DNA of 62,154 nucleotides from an uncultured Eubacteriales bacterium (GCA_900315585.1 OMZP01000018.1:1-62154); one strand, 5' to 3'. Counted from the stretch's first letter, positions 14,519-24,157 are shown. Notes: generated by a model from the sequence alone, not told the origin. Numbers and translations are program-made.

Positions 14519-16600
14519 TTAATCGTCGTCCTCGTCCTCGGCCTTATAAGCGTCGATGACCTTCTTGGCCTCGTTGGCGGGCACTTCCTCATACCGCTCG
14601 AACCTCATGGTGAAGGAGCCGCGGCCCTGGGTCATGGAGCGCAGGTCGGTGGCGTACTTGAACATCTCGCTCAGGGGCGCTTCGCCGATGACGCGCTGCA
14701 GCTCGCCCACCTTCTCAGAGCCGAGGATGCGGCCGCGGCGCTTGCTGATGTCGCCGTAGATGTCGCCCACGTTGGCGTCCGGCACATCCACTTCCACGTG
14801 GTAGATGGGCTCGAGGAGCACGGGAGAGGCGGTGGTCAGCTGCTTGAAGGCCAGGCGGGCCGCCGTCTTGAAGGCCATTTCGGAGGAGTCCACCGGATGG
14901 TAGCCGCCATCGTACAGCTCGGCGGTGAGGCCCACCACGGGGAAGCCGGCGAGCACGCCGTGCTTGATGTTGTCGAGCAGTCCCTTTTCAACGGCCGGGA
15001 TGTACTGGCGCGGGACGGTGCCGCCCACGACGGAATCTACAAAGTGGAACTCGGTGTCGTTCGGGTCCTCGTTGGGACGGAAGCGGATCTTGACGTCGCC
15101 GAACTGGCCGTGGCCGCCGGACTGCTTCTTATGGCGTCCCTGCACGTCGATGGGCTTGCGGATGGACTCGCGGTACGGGATCTTGGGATCGCGCAGATCG
15201 CACTCCACCTTGAACTTGCTGGCCAGCTTGGCGGCCACCACGTCGATGGACATCTCGCCCAGACCGGACAGCACGGATTCGGCGGTCTCCACGTTCTTCT
15301 CCACCTTGATGGTGGGGTCCTCCTCCATGAGGCGGTTCAGGCCGGAGAAGATCTTGTCTTCCTCGCCCGCCTTCTTGGCGTAGACGGCCTTGGAGATGTT
15401 GGGGGCCGGGAAGTCCATGTCGGGGAACCGCACGGGGTTGTTCTGGTCGCAGAGGGTATTGCCGGTGGCGAGGCTCTGCAGCTTGGCCAGGGCGCACAGG
15501 TCGCCCGCGCACACCTTCTGGGTGGTGGACTGCTGCTTGCCCTTGAGGATGTAGATGGTGCCGGGCTTCTCGGTCTTTTCGGCGTTCACGTTGTACAGCT
15601 GGGTGGCGCTGTCCAGGGTGCCGGAGGTGATCTTCAGAAGGCTCAGCTTGCCCACGAAGGGGTCGGCCATGGTCTTGAACACGCGGGCGGAGAAGGGCTG
15701 GTCGTCGGCGCAGACGCGCTCCACGGCGTCGCCGGTCTTCGGGTTGATGCCCTCGAGCACCTTGCCCGCCGGGCTGGGCATCAGGTCGATGATGTTGTCC
15801 AGCAGCTTGGCCAGGCCGATGCGGGTGACGCTGGAGCAGCACACCACGGGCACCACGGTGCCGTCCACGATGCCCTGGCGCAAGCCGTGCATCATGTCCT
15901 CCTGGGACAGCTCGCCGTTCTCGAAGTACTTCTCCATCAGCTCGTCCTCGGCGCCGGCGGCGGCCTCCATGATGGCCTCGCGGGCGGCCTCGACCTCACC
16001 GGCCAGGTTGGCGGGGATGTCGATGGCCTTCAGGGACTTGCCCTCGCCGGTGAACGCCTTGTTCTCCAGCACGCAGACCACGCCGGTGAACTTGCCGTTC
16101 TCCACGATCGGCACCTCGATGGGCGCGATGTGGCTGCCGTACTTCTCGGTGATGGAGCCCAGGGCCTTGGAGAAGTTGGCGTTCTCCTGGTCCATCTTGT
16201 TGACGACGATCATGCGGGCGGAATGGGTCTTGTCGCACATCGCCCAGGCCTTCTCCGCGCCCACGTCCAGGCCGGAGACGGCGCCCACGGTGATCAGCGC
16301 GCCTTCGCACACGGTCATCGGGCCCACCTGCTCGCCGGCGAAGTCAAAGTAGCCGGGGATGTCCACCAGGTTGACCTTCCTGTCCTTCCACTCCAGCGGC
16401 GCCATGGCGGCGGAGATGGAAATATGCCGTTTGATCTCCTCCGGATCATAGTCCATGGTGGCCTGGCCGTCTTCCACGCGGCCCTGACGGTCGATCGCGC
16501 CCGCCGTGAACAGCAGCGCCTCGGCCAGCGTGGTCTTGCCGACGCTGCCGTGACCGACGATGGTCAGGTTGCGGATATTCTTGGCCTGATAATCTTTCAT
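14519..16600 (-). CDS. EF-G-like translation factor (paralogue)
   Basis: A 693-aa translational GTPase with the five-domain EF-G layout. G1 is GHGSVGKTTLAEALL, G3 is DIPGYFDFAGE and G4 is NKMD. The first loop GHGSVGKTT, the compact domain I and the acidic tail (AEDEDDD) match the EF-G2-like group rather than canonical FusA (usually GHIDAGKTT). The gene is not in an rpsL-rpsG-tuf context. It may act in stress or special translocation, but no specific role can be read. The ATG at 16600 has AGGGGGAA upstream. A 70-nt structured leader separates it from its promoter. Confidence 0.85.
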   Translation of the reverse strand: MKDYQAKNIRNLTIVGHGSVGKTTLAEALLFTAGAIDRQGRVEDGQATMDYDPEEIKRHISISAAMAPLEWKDRKVNLVDIPGYFDFAGEQVGPMTVCEGALITVGAVSGLDVGAEKAWAMCDKTHSARMIVVNKMDQENANFSKALGSITEKYGSHIAPIEVPIVENGKFTGVVCVLENKAFTGEGKSLKAIDIPANLAGEVEAAREAIMEAAAGAEDELMEKYFENGELSQEDMMHGLRQGIVDGTVVPVVCCSSVTRIGLAKLLDNIIDLMPSPAGKVLEGINPKTGDAVERVCADDQPFSARVFKTMADPFVGKLSLLKITSGTLDSATQLYNVNAEKTEKPGTIYILKGKQQSTTQKVCAGDLCALAKLQSLATGNTLCDQNNPVRFPDMDFPAPNISKAVYAKKAGEEDKIFSGLNRLMEEDPTIKVEKNVETAESVLSGLGEMSIDVVAAKLASKFKVECDLRDPKIPYRESIRKPIDVQGRHKKQSGGHGQFGDVKIRFRPNEDPNDTEFHFVDSVVGGTVPRQYIPAVEKGLLDNIKHGVLAGFPVVGLTAELYDGGYHPVDSSEMAFKTAARLAFKQLTTASPVLLEPIYHVEVDVPDANVGDIYGDISKRRGRILGSEKVGELQRVIGEAPLSEMFKYATDLRSMTQGRGSFTMRFERYEEVPANEAKKVIDAYKAEDEDDD

Positions 16601-16680
16601 AACAATTCCCCCTGTGTGATATTTTACTGCGCGCACAAGCGCAACGGAGTGTCCACCCTATACGCGCTTATATGCCATAG

Positions 16681-16708
16681 TGTATACATTTTAACAGAAA
16701 AACGTCAA
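16681..16708 (-). promoter_or_regulatory. Promoter of the EF-G paralogue gene
   Basis: Minus-strand TTGACG (16703-16708), 16-nt spacer, TATACA (16681-16686). The rest of the 16601-16963 gap is the leader and heptamer-type repeats. Confidence 0.5.
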
Positions 16709-16796
16709 TTTGAAAAGCCCCTTTTGGAAGGATTTTTGCATTTCTGTGAGGAATTTTTATTTTCAAGGAAACAAACGCGATGGATTGAATGAGGAG

Positions 16797-16950
16797 AGAG
16801 GAATTCATGAGGAATTAGGAATTGGGAATGAGGAATGAGGAATTGTCGAAGAAATCCTTCGGATTTCCCGGATTCCATGGGACCCGGATGCAATGCGCCC
16901 CTACAGTCCCGCAACAGCCGTCATTTTCCATTTTCCATTCTTCATTCAAT
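16797..16950. repeat. Seven-base repeat pair (GGAATTA / CATTTTC types)
   Basis: GAGGAATTAGGAATTGGGAATGAGGAATGAGG at 16810-16844 and CATTTTCCATTTTCCATTCTTCATTC near 16920-16948 form an inverted pair of 7-nt-period repeats just ahead of the CAP-domain gene. Confidence 0.55.
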
Positions 16951-16963
16951 ATGAGGTGTTTCG

Positions 16964-18196
16964 GTGAAAAGAACATTATTGCTGATACTGGTTCTGGCGC
17001 TGCTGGCTCCATGGGCGGCCCATGCCCACACCCGCGAGGAGGTGCGCGAAGCCTATGGGGCGCTGGAGACGCGGCGGGAGGGCTCGCCCTATCTTCAGCC
17101 GCCCGCCGTTCGTGCGCCCTATGCCGAGGGATCGCTGGACGAAGCCGCCGTCGCGGACGCCCTCGCCTACCTGAACTTCGCCCGGTGGCTGGCCGGGGTG
17201 TCGCCGGTGACGGAGAGCGCCATCTACGACTACCAGTGCCGGCACGGCGCGGTGCTGCTGGCGGCGCTGGACTACGTGGATCACGACGCCCCGAACCCCG
17301 GCGACATGGAGAAGAACTTCTACGACTCCGCCCACATCGCCACCACCTCCTCCAACATCGCCCGCTTCAACTGGATGCGGGACACGATCCTGCGGGAGGG
17401 CGTGGAGTACTTCCTGCGGGACGACGGCGAGGAAAACCTGGCGGCGCTGGGGCACCGGCGCTGGGCGCTGAACCCCGTCATGGCCGCCACCGGCTTCGGT
17501 CTGGCGAACTCGGAAAGCGGCATGAGCTATGTGGTGATGTACGCCCACGACCTGGGCAACCCCGACGCGGCCTGGGACTCGGTGTGCTGGCCCGCCGCGG
17601 GGGCCTTTCCGGCGGAGCTGATCCACGACCACCTGGCCTGGTCCGTGATGCTGAACCCGGCCCTCTACGACAGCGCCGCCAGCCAGCCCGTGGTGACCCT
17701 CACCGAGGCGGCCGGCGCTCTGAGCTTCCGGTTTGACTGCGAGCGCGGCGAAGGCGACGGCTTCTGCGCCTTCAACCGGGAGGGCTACGGCGCGGGGCCC
17801 TGCCTGATCTTCCGGCCCGACTTCTCCGGCCTCGACTTCACCGACTACCAGCAGAACCAGGTCTGGACCGTGCGGGCGGAGGGCCTCGTGGGCGCGGACG
17901 GGCAGGAAAAAGCCCTGGAATACCGGGTGGAGATGATCTCCCTGGCGGTCCAGGACGTGGTGAACGTCGAGATTTCCCAACTGGAAGCAAGTTTAAGGGC
18001 AGGCGACGCGCTGGCCCTGTCCGCGGACGTGATCCCCGCCTATGCCGACGATCTGACCGTGACCTGGCGCAGCACCGACGAGACCGTGGCCGCCGTGGAC
18101 GACGCGGGCCGCGTCGCCGCCCTCTCCCCCGGCGCCTGCGAGATCGTGGTCGAGGCGGGGGGCTTCGAGGACCGGTGCCGGGTGACGGTGGAATAG
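16964..18196 (+). CDS. Secreted CAP-domain protein with C-terminal Ig-like domain
   Basis: A 410-aa exported protein. The signal peptide MKRTLLLILVLALLAPWAAHA is followed by a CAP/SCP-type domain (about residues 60-240) with AYLNFARWLAGVSPVTES, LGHRRWALNPVMAATGFG and MSYVVMYAH. A linker domain and a BIG2-like Ig domain then follow (EISQLEASLRAGDALALSADVIP...WRSTDETVAAVDDAGRVAALSPG). CAP proteins of Firmicutes are mostly extracellular; YkwD-type members are linked to spores or cell walls, but the substrate is unknown. The start is GTG at 16964 with AGGTG 6 nt upstream. The gene converges on the hydrogenase gene with only 11 bp between stops. Confidence 0.82.
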   Translation: MKRTLLLILVLALLAPWAAHAHTREEVREAYGALETRREGSPYLQPPAVRAPYAEGSLDEAAVADALAYLNFARWLAGVSPVTESAIYDYQCRHGAVLLAALDYVDHDAPNPGDMEKNFYDSAHIATTSSNIARFNWMRDTILREGVEYFLRDDGEENLAALGHRRWALNPVMAATGFGLANSESGMSYVVMYAHDLGNPDAAWDSVCWPAAGAFPAELIHDHLAWSVMLNPALYDSAASQPVVTLTEAAGALSFRFDCERGEGDGFCAFNREGYGAGPCLIFRPDFSGLDFTDYQQNQVWTVRAEGLVGADGQEKALEYRVEMISLAVQDVVNVEISQLEASLRAGDALALSADVIPAYADDLTVTWRSTDETVAAVDDAGRVAALSPGACEIVVEAGGFEDRCRVTVE

Positions 18197-18207
18197 AAAC
18201 CGTCCCG

Positions 18208-19650
18208 CTAATTCTTCTCAAACGCCCCCAGCGCCTCGGAGATGGTCTTTTCCTTCTCCTGGTTCTCGTAACGGGCGAAGATGGCGCGGTTCTTGGCACT
18301 GTGGCTTAGGCAGGCGGGGCCGCCGATGCAGCCGCCGTCGCAGGCCATGCCCTCGATGAAGTTCTCCTTGAGCAGGTTCCTGCTCTTCTTCATCAGTGCG
18401 GCGTTGCACTCGGCCAGGCCGTTGCAGGACAGGGCCTGGAGCTTGAAGTCCTCCTTGCCCTCCATCTCCCGGATGGCCTCGGCCACGGCATCCGCCAGGC
18501 CGCCGCAGCGGGCGAAGCCCCTGCCGAAGGAGGAGGCGTCCGCCAGCTGCACGCCCTCCAGCTCGCTCAGATCCACCCCCGCGGCGTCGAACCAGGCCTG
18601 CATCTCCTCGAAGGTGATGACGCAGCTGACGGCGTTCTTGGTGCGGGTGTACAGGGTCTCGTACTTCTTGGCGATGCAGGGCCCGATGAACACGATCTCG
18701 GCGGTGGGGTCCTTGCGGCGGATGTTCAGCGCCATCATGGCCATGGGCGACGGATTCTGGCTGACCTTGTCCGCCAGCTCCGGATAGTTCTTCTGCACCA
18801 GGTTCACGAAGGCGGGGCAGCAGGAGGAGGTCAAGAAGCCCTCCTTCACCAGCTCCTCGGCCTCGTAGTAGGCCACGGCGTCCGCGCCCCAGGCGGCCTC
18901 CGCCACCTTGTAGAAGCCCAGCTTCAACAGGCCCTCGTACACCTGCTCGGCCTTGATGTCGGCATACTGGGCGCCGATGGAGGGCGCGATCACGGCGTAG
19001 GTGTGGTAGTTTTTGTTGCCGAAGGAATGCTTCACCAGGTCGATGGCCTTGGTGATGAAGCTCTTGTCAGAGATGGCCCCGAAGGGACACTGGTACACGC
19101 AGGCCCCGCAGGAGACGCACTTGTCCAGCTTGATGGAGGCCTTCTGGGTCTCCGGGTTCATGCTGATGGCCTTCACCTTGCAGGCCTTCTCGCAGGGGCG
19201 CTCCAGCTTCAAAATCGCGCCGTAGGAGCACACCTGGGCGCAGCGCCCGCACTCCACGCACTTGTCCTTGTCGATGGTGGCGCGGCGGTTCACGATGGAG
19301 ATGGCCTCCTTGGGGCAGGCGTTCATGCAGCTGTGGGCGATGCAGCCCCGGCAGGCCTGGGTGACGGTGATGCCGTCCACCGGACACTCGTCGCAGGCGA
19401 TGGGCAGCACCTCCACCACGTTGGGGTTGCGCAGGTTGCCGCCCAGGGCCAGCTTCACCCGCTGGTTGATGATGGCCCGCTCCTTGTAGATGCAGCAGCG
19501 CATGGTGGGCTTTGAGCCGTCCGGAATGATCTTCTCGGAAATGGACAGCGTGTTTTCCGGCGTCAGCGCGTCGTTCAGCGCCAGCGCCGCCACCTCCTTC
19601 AATACCTTGTGCTTCAGCTCCTGAACGTCTGTATCGAATCTCGGCGTCAT
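18208..19650 (-). CDS. [FeFe] hydrogenase, group-B-like, with N-terminal ferredoxin clusters
   Basis: A 480-aa cytosolic iron-sulfur protein. The N-terminal half has CDECPVDGITVTQACRGC and CMNACP, then two ferredoxin motifs (CVECGRCAQVC, CVSCGACVYQC). The C-terminal half is the H-cluster domain with TSCCPAF, GPCIAKKYE and MACDGGCIGGP, giving all four H-cluster cysteines. The GP/GGP form of these motifs, rather than the group A MPCxxKK and GGGQP, points to the group B hydrogenases common in anaerobic Clostridia. Its role is probably H2 evolution from reduced ferredoxin, or redox sensing. The ATG follows GGGGAGG by 9 nt. Maturation genes hydEFG are not in the window. Confidence 0.87.
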   Translation of the reverse strand: MTPRFDTDVQELKHKVLKEVAALALNDALTPENTLSISEKIIPDGSKPTMRCCIYKERAIINQRVKLALGGNLRNPNVVEVLPIACDECPVDGITVTQACRGCIAHSCMNACPKEAISIVNRRATIDKDKCVECGRCAQVCSYGAILKLERPCEKACKVKAISMNPETQKASIKLDKCVSCGACVYQCPFGAISDKSFITKAIDLVKHSFGNKNYHTYAVIAPSIGAQYADIKAEQVYEGLLKLGFYKVAEAAWGADAVAYYEAEELVKEGFLTSSCCPAFVNLVQKNYPELADKVSQNPSPMAMMALNIRRKDPTAEIVFIGPCIAKKYETLYTRTKNAVSCVITFEEMQAWFDAAGVDLSELEGVQLADASSFGRGFARCGGLADAVAEAIREMEGKEDFKLQALSCNGLAECNAALMKKSRNLLKENFIEGMACDGGCIGGPACLSHSAKNRAIFARYENQEKEKTISEALGAFEKN

Positions 19651-19693
19651 GGACGAATCCTCCCCGAACGTTTTTGTTAGTTAATCTATACGA

Positions 19694-19723
19694 ATTATAC
19701 CACACCACTCATAAAAAGCGCAA
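19694..19723 (-). promoter_or_regulatory. Promoter of the hydrogenase gene
   Basis: Minus-strand TTGCGC, 18-nt spacer, then TGGTATAAT (TATAAT at 19694-19699), an extended -10. Confidence 0.6.
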
Positions 19724-19741
19724 TATTTCCCGCCGTTTTAT

Positions 19742-19770
19742 TTGACATTTCCCCAGCCGCGTGATAAACT
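19742..19770 (+). promoter_or_regulatory. Promoter of the phosphoribosyltransferase gene
   Basis: TTGACA (19742-19747), 17-nt spacer, TAAACT (19765-19770). Confidence 0.65.
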
Positions 19771-19808
19771 TTTCTCAGGATATTTGTAAATACAAACGAG
19801 GTGCGATT

Positions 19809-20372
19809 ATGAAGGATATGGCCTATCGGATGAACATCGCGGGCCTGGACCGCGACCTGCCCCTCTGCCCCATCAGCGACAAGCTGATGATCGGCGCGTT
19901 CGTGATCTTCGGCGACCCGGAGCTGACCACCGCCTGCGCCCGGGAGCTGCTGGACCGCTGCCCGGAGCATGACGTGCTGATCACCGCGGAGAGCAAGGGC
20001 ATTCCGCTGGTCTGCGAGATGGCCCGCATGAACGGCAACGAACGCTACGTGCTGGCCCGCAAGGCCCCGAAGCTCTACATGAAGGACGTGCTGACCGTGG
20101 AGGTGCGCTCCATCACCACCGACCACAAGCAGACCCTGTGTCTGGACGGCAAGGATGCCGAGTACATGAAGGGCAAGCGCGTGGTGATCGTGGACGACGT
20201 GATCTCCACCGGCGAATCCCTCCACGCGCTGGAGGAGCTGGTGAAGCAGGCCGGCGGCAACATCGTGGGCCGCATGGCCATCCTCGCCGAGGGCGACGCC
20301 ACGAAGCGGGAGGACATCATCTACCTGGAGAAGCTGCCGCTGTTCGACAGCGAGGGCGAGCCGATCGACTAA
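19809..20372 (+). CDS. Type I phosphoribosyltransferase (adenine PRT-like)
   Basis: A 187-aa cytosolic enzyme that transfers a base to PRPP. The PRPP-binding loop is VVIVDDVISTGESLHAL (about residues 120-136). The Ala-Glu-Ser segment VLITAESKGIPLVCEMARM resembles adenine phosphoribosyltransferases. The long insert (KAPKLYMKDVLTVEVRSITTDHKQTL) matches a clostridial subgroup annotated as APRT-like whose substrate is not proven. It could also serve xanthine/hypoxanthine salvage. The ATG has GAGGTGCG upstream. It is monocistronic between a clear promoter and a repeat-filled gap. Confidence 0.85.
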   Translation: MKDMAYRMNIAGLDRDLPLCPISDKLMIGAFVIFGDPELTTACARELLDRCPEHDVLITAESKGIPLVCEMARMNGNERYVLARKAPKLYMKDVLTVEVRSITTDHKQTLCLDGKDAEYMKGKRVVIVDDVISTGESLHALEELVKQAGGNIVGRMAILAEGDATKREDIIYLEKLPLFDSEGEPID

Positions 20373-20402
20373 AATCGAGAGTAGATACTATTCTGAATTA
20401 TA

Positions 20403-20566
20403 ATACTAATCTCAATTAAAAATATATACAGATGTGGAGTAGATTTTTCGTTCTGGCAACGCAGAGCGGAGGGAGGCGATGCAGCGCATCGTTGACCGCA
20501 GCGATGCTAAGCCAGAACGGAAAAGGTGCCCACAGATGTGTGTATTTTTAGTTGAGATTAGAGTAT
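20403..20566. repeat. MITE-like element, copy 2 (complete)
   Basis: A 164-bp element with terminal inverted repeats of about 35 bp (20403-20437 and 20530-20566, few mismatches), beginning ATACTAATCTCAATTAAAAA. The interior holds GTTCTGGC/GCCAGAAC and GATGCAGCGCATC palindromes. It has no ORF. It shares its interior with copy 1 at 1798-1902. Confidence 0.7.
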
Positions 20567-20569
20567 AAA

Positions 20570-20643
20570 GAAGATCCTTCGCTGCGCTCAGGATGACCGG
20601 TTTATGCCGCGCGTCATCCCGGGCGCGGCGAAGGATCTGTTCA
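20570..20643. repeat. GATCCTTCGC foldback repeat, copy 1
   Basis: AGATCCTTCGCTGCGC...GTCATCC with its complement GGCGCGGCGAAGGATCT. A second copy at 38122-38194 also directly follows a MITE-like end. The rest of 20644-20885 holds the glnA promoter, a short ATTCCTC repeat stretch (20834-20870) and nothing else I recognise. Confidence 0.65.
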
Positions 20644-20749
20644 TAGCGGTCTGGGATCTCAGGGCTTTGCTCCCGTCGGTTTCCGCGATGGGCCTTTTTG
20701 ATTCGCGCAACATTTTACAAACATTCCTCATTTACTCCCCCGTCGCAGC

Positions 20750-20778
20750 TTGAAAAATCGGCGACAGTGTCATAAAAT
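20750..20778 (+). promoter_or_regulatory. Promoter of glnN
   Basis: TTGAAA (20750-20755), 17-nt spacer, TAAAAT (20773-20778). The roughly 100-nt leader contains the repeat stretch. Confidence 0.6.
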
Positions 20779-20885
20779 GTTGGTTATTAATATGTATACT
20801 CAATCAGGAGGATTCGGGCTTGGGGCCGCTTGTCATTCCTCATTCCCAATTCCTCATTCCCAATTTCTGTCAAGGGGGGATCCGC

Positions 20886-22991
20886 ATGAACGATGTCGCC
20901 AATCGCTTTGCCGCCAAGGTCTTCAACCTGTCCATCATGCGCCAGCGCCTGCCAAAGGGCACCTACAAGGAGATGCTGCGCTGCATCCACGAGGGCAAGC
21001 GCATGGAGCTGGGCACCGCCAACATCGTGGCCAACGCCATGAAGGACTGGGCCATCGAGCAGGGGGCCACCCACTTCACCCACTGGTTCCAGCCCATGAC
21101 CGGCATCACCGCCGAGAAGCACGACAGCTTCATCAGCCCCGACGGCACCGGCGGCGGCTCCGCGCCCAGCGGCATCATCATGGAGTTCTCCGGCAAGGAG
21201 CTGGTGCGGGGCGAGAGCGACGCCTCCTCCTTCCCCTCCGGCGGCCTGCGCAGCACCTTCGAGGCCCGGGGCTACACCGCCTGGGACCCCACCAGCTACG
21301 CCTTCATCAAGGACACTGTGCTCTACATCCCCACGGCCTTTTGCAGCTACGGCGGCGAGGCGCTGGACATGAAGACGCCGCTTCTACGGAGCATGGAGGC
21401 CATCAGCCGCCAGGCCCTCAGGGTGCTGAAGCTGTTCGGCTACGACGGTCCCGCCCCCATCACCACCGTGGGCAGCGAGCAGGAATACTTCCTCGTCGAC
21501 CAGGGCATAGTGGACGCCCGGGAGGACCTGCTGCTCACCGGCCGCACCCTGCTGGGCGCGAAGCCGCCCAAGGGCCAGGAGCTGGACGACCACTACTACG
21601 GCATCATCAAGCCTCGGGTGCAGGCTTTCATGCAGGAGCTGAACGACGAGCTGTGGGAGCTGGGCATCCTGGCCAAGACCGAGCACAACGAGGTGGCCCC
21701 CGCCCAGCACGAGCTGGCCCCCATCTTCACCACCGCCAACATCGCCGCGGACCACAACCAGCTGACCATGGAGCTGATGCAGAAGATCGCCCATCGGCAC
21801 GGCATGGTGTGTCTGCTGCACGAGAAGCCCTTCAGCTGGGTGAACGGCTCCGGCAAGCACGATAACTGGTCCATCGCCACCCGCGACGGCGTGAACCTGC
21901 TGGACCCGGGCACCACGCCCTTTGAGAACGCCCAGTTCCTGCTGTTTTTGTGCGCGGTGATCCAGGCCGTGGACGACTATCAGGACCTGCTGCGCATCTC
22001 CGTGGCCACCGCCGGGAACGACCATCGCCTGGGCGCGAACGAAGCGCCGCCGGCGGTGGTGAGTATGTTCCTGGGGGACGAGCTGTCCGAGGTGCTGGAG
22101 GCCATCGAGAACGACGCGCCCTACGGCGGCCACGACCGCGAGCAGCTGAAGATCGGCGTGGACGTGCTGCCCCGGTTCCCCAAGGACGCCACGGACCGGA
22201 ACCGCACCTCCCCCTTCGCCTTCACCGGCAATAAGTTCGAGTTCCGAAGCCCCGGCGCCAGCCAGTCCATCGCCAAGCCCAACATCGTCATCAACACCGC
22301 CGTGGCCGAGAGCCTGCGGCAGTTTGCGGACGAGCTGGAGGGCGCGGAGGACTTCACCCAGGCCCTGCACGACCTGATCCAGCGGACCATCAAGGCCCAC
22401 AAGCGCATCCTGTTCAACGGCAACGGCTATGACAACCACTGGCCTCAGGAGGCCGAGCGCCGGGGGCTGATGAACCTGCGCACCACGCCGGAAGCCCTGG
22501 CCCACCTGCTGGACGAGAAGAACGTGAAGCTGTTCGAGAGCCACGGCGTGTTCAGCGCCGCGGAGCTGCGCAGCCGCTACGAGATTTTGCTGGAGAGCTA
22601 CGTGAAGATCCTCCACATCGAGGCCCAGACCCTGATGGACATGGTCGGCCGCAACATCCTCCCCGCGGTGTCCACCTTCAGCGCAAAGCTGTGCGAGAAC
22701 GCCCGGGTGAAGGGCGAGGTCACCGGCGTGGCCTGCGGCTACGAGAAAGCCCGCTGCAAGGAGATTTCCCGCCTGACCGACGAGATCTACGCCCTGTGCA
22801 GCACCCTGGGCGAGGCTCTGCACCACGCCGACGCTGCCGAGGACACCCTGGAGCGCGCCATGCGCTACAAGGACGAGGTCGTCGCCGCGATGGCCGCCCT
22901 GCGCGCCGCCTGCGACAGCTGCGAGGCAATGACCCCCAGCGGCGAGTGGCCGTATCCGAGTATGATCGATATACTGTATAGCGTGAAATAA
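20886..22991 (+). CDS. glnN: Glutamine synthetase type III
   Basis: GSIII makes glutamine from glutamate, ammonia and ATP as a large dodecamer. At 701 aa it has the type III length (type I is about 450). The start [20 protein letters not shown], the GSIII segment [19 protein letters not shown], and [36 protein letters not shown] and [16 protein letters not shown] mark the active site. The ATG at 20886 has AAGGGGGGAT upstream. It is the only ammonium-assimilation gene here and stands alone. The second five-hairpin mosaic follows its stop. Confidence 0.97.
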   Translation: MNDVANRFAAKVFNLSIMRQRLPKGTYKEMLRCIHEGKRMELGTANIVANAMKDWAIEQGATHFTHWFQPMTGITAEKHDSFISPDGTGGGSAPSGIIMEFSGKELVRGESDASSFPSGGLRSTFEARGYTAWDPTSYAFIKDTVLYIPTAFCSYGGEALDMKTPLLRSMEAISRQALRVLKLFGYDGPAPITTVGSEQEYFLVDQGIVDAREDLLLTGRTLLGAKPPKGQELDDHYYGIIKPRVQAFMQELNDELWELGILAKTEHNEVAPAQHELAPIFTTANIAADHNQLTMELMQKIAHRHGMVCLLHEKPFSWVNGSGKHDNWSIATRDGVNLLDPGTTPFENAQFLLFLCAVIQAVDDYQDLLRISVATAGNDHRLGANEAPPAVVSMFLGDELSEVLEAIENDAPYGGHDREQLKIGVDVLPRFPKDATDRNRTSPFAFTGNKFEFRSPGASQSIAKPNIVINTAVAESLRQFADELEGAEDFTQALHDLIQRTIKAHKRILFNGNGYDNHWPQEAERRGLMNLRTTPEALAHLLDEKNVKLFESHGVFSAAELRSRYEILLESYVKILHIEAQTLMDMVGRNILPAVSTFSAKLCENARVKGEVTGVACGYEKARCKEISRLTDEIYALCSTLGEALHHADAAEDTLERAMRYKDEVVAAMAALRAACDSCEAMTPSGEWPYPSMIDILYSVK

Positions 22992-22994
22992 TGT

Positions 22995-23227
22995 GGCGGG
23001 GGACCTGCTTCCCCCGCCACTGCCACCCCTTTGACAGATTTGCCTTGAGATTCCCGCCGGTTGAAACTTGCTGGACCGACTGGATCCAACCGCCGGAAAT
23101 CTCCGGTCGGCAAATCTGCAATGAAGCCATTTTTGCTCTGGTCGACAGGCTGCCCGCCGCAAAAATGGCCCGTGCCCGCCGTACACGCCGCCGGGCACGA
23201 TTCGTCATCGGGAGCTGCGCCCCCGAT
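22995..23227. repeat. Five-hairpin intergenic mosaic, copy 2
   Basis: The same order as copy 1: GGCGGGGG/CCCCCGCC (22995-23018); CAGATTTGCC/GGCAAATCTG (23035-23044/23109-23118), enclosing a further long hairpin; GCCATTTTTGC/GCAAAAATGGC (23125-23135/23159-23169); GTGCCCG/CGGGCAC (23172-23198); ATCGGG...CCCGAT (23207-23227). It fills the gap between glnN and miaA. Confidence 0.7.
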
Positions 23228-23259
23228 CCCCCTGCAAAATCAGTAAAAGAGGTTGTACT

Positions 23260-24153
23260 ATGTCCGATCTTTCAAAGATCATCGTCATCGCTGGCACCAA
23301 CGCCTCCGGCAAGAGCGGGCTGGGGGTCCGTCTGGCGGAGCACTACGGCGGGGAGATCGTCTCGGCGGACTCCCGGCAGGTGTTTCGCGGGCTGGACCTG
23401 GGCAGCGGCAAGATCGCGCCGGAGGAGACGCGGGGCGTGCCCCACCACCTGATCGACGTGTGCGACCCCGGCGACTTCTTCTCCATGCACGACTTCCAGC
23501 GCCTGGCCTACGACGCCATCGACGGCATCCTCGCCCGGGGCCGGCTTCCCTTCCTGGTGGGCGGCACGGGGCTGTACGTGGCCTCCGTCACCGAGGGCTA
23601 CGTGATGAGCGACAATCCGCCGGACCTTCAGTACCGGGAGTACCTGGAGACCTTTGAAACGCCGAAGCTCTATGAGATGCTTCTGGCCGCGCTGCCGGAC
23701 ACGGACGTGGAGCCCAAGAACCGCAACCGGGTGATGCGGCTGCTGGAAAAGCTGCACGCCGGGGACAACCACGTGCCCGGCAATCAGCCCCGCTACCAAT
23801 GCCTGAAGCTGGGCGTCACCTGGGATCGGGAGACCCTGCGTGCGCGCATCGACGAGCGGCTGGAGCGCCGCCTGAATCAGGGCATGATCGAGGAGGTCCA
23901 GGGCCTGATCGACAGGGGTGTGAGCCTGGAATTCCTCAAAAAGCTGGGACTGGAGTACCGGTTCATCACCCAGTACCTGACCGGGGAGATTTCGAGCAAG
24001 GAGGAGATGGTGGAGCTGCTGGGCACCGCCATCAAGCAGTTCGCCAAGCGCCAGATGACCTGGTTCAGGAGGGACAAGGACATCACCTGGCTGGACATGA
24101 CCGGCGACCCCGTCGGGCAGGCGGTCGGGCTGATCGACCGGTTTATCGATTAA
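23260..24153 (+). CDS. miaA: tRNA dimethylallyltransferase
   Basis: MiaA adds a dimethylallyl group from DMAPP to N6 of A37 in tRNAs reading U-starting codons. The 297-aa protein begins with a P-loop (IVIAGTNASGKSGLGVRLA). It has the DSRQVFRGLDLGSGK tRNA-contact segment, VGGTGLYVASV and the C-terminal KQFAKRQMTWFRRD motif. Two features differ from the textbook: TNASGKS instead of TAxGKT/S, and a somewhat short insertion domain. The ATG has AAAAGAGG upstream. No mutL/mutS is next to it, unlike in many Firmicutes. Confidence 0.95.
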   Translation: MSDLSKIIVIAGTNASGKSGLGVRLAEHYGGEIVSADSRQVFRGLDLGSGKIAPEETRGVPHHLIDVCDPGDFFSMHDFQRLAYDAIDGILARGRLPFLVGGTGLYVASVTEGYVMSDNPPDLQYREYLETFETPKLYEMLLAALPDTDVEPKNRNRVMRLLEKLHAGDNHVPGNQPRYQCLKLGVTWDRETLRARIDERLERRLNQGMIEEVQGLIDRGVSLEFLKKLGLEYRFITQYLTGEISSKEEMVELLGTAIKQFAKRQMTWFRRDKDITWLDMTGDPVGQAVGLIDRFID

Positions 24154-24157
24154 ACGA

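Noticed and set aside
16601..16680. The EF-G-like leader as a riboswitch
   Set aside because: It has GC stems but no aptamer motif that I recognise.
20644..20749. Possible regulatory RNA ahead of glnN
   Set aside because: I looked for a glutamine or glnA-type motif and found none; the visible structure is repeat-derived.
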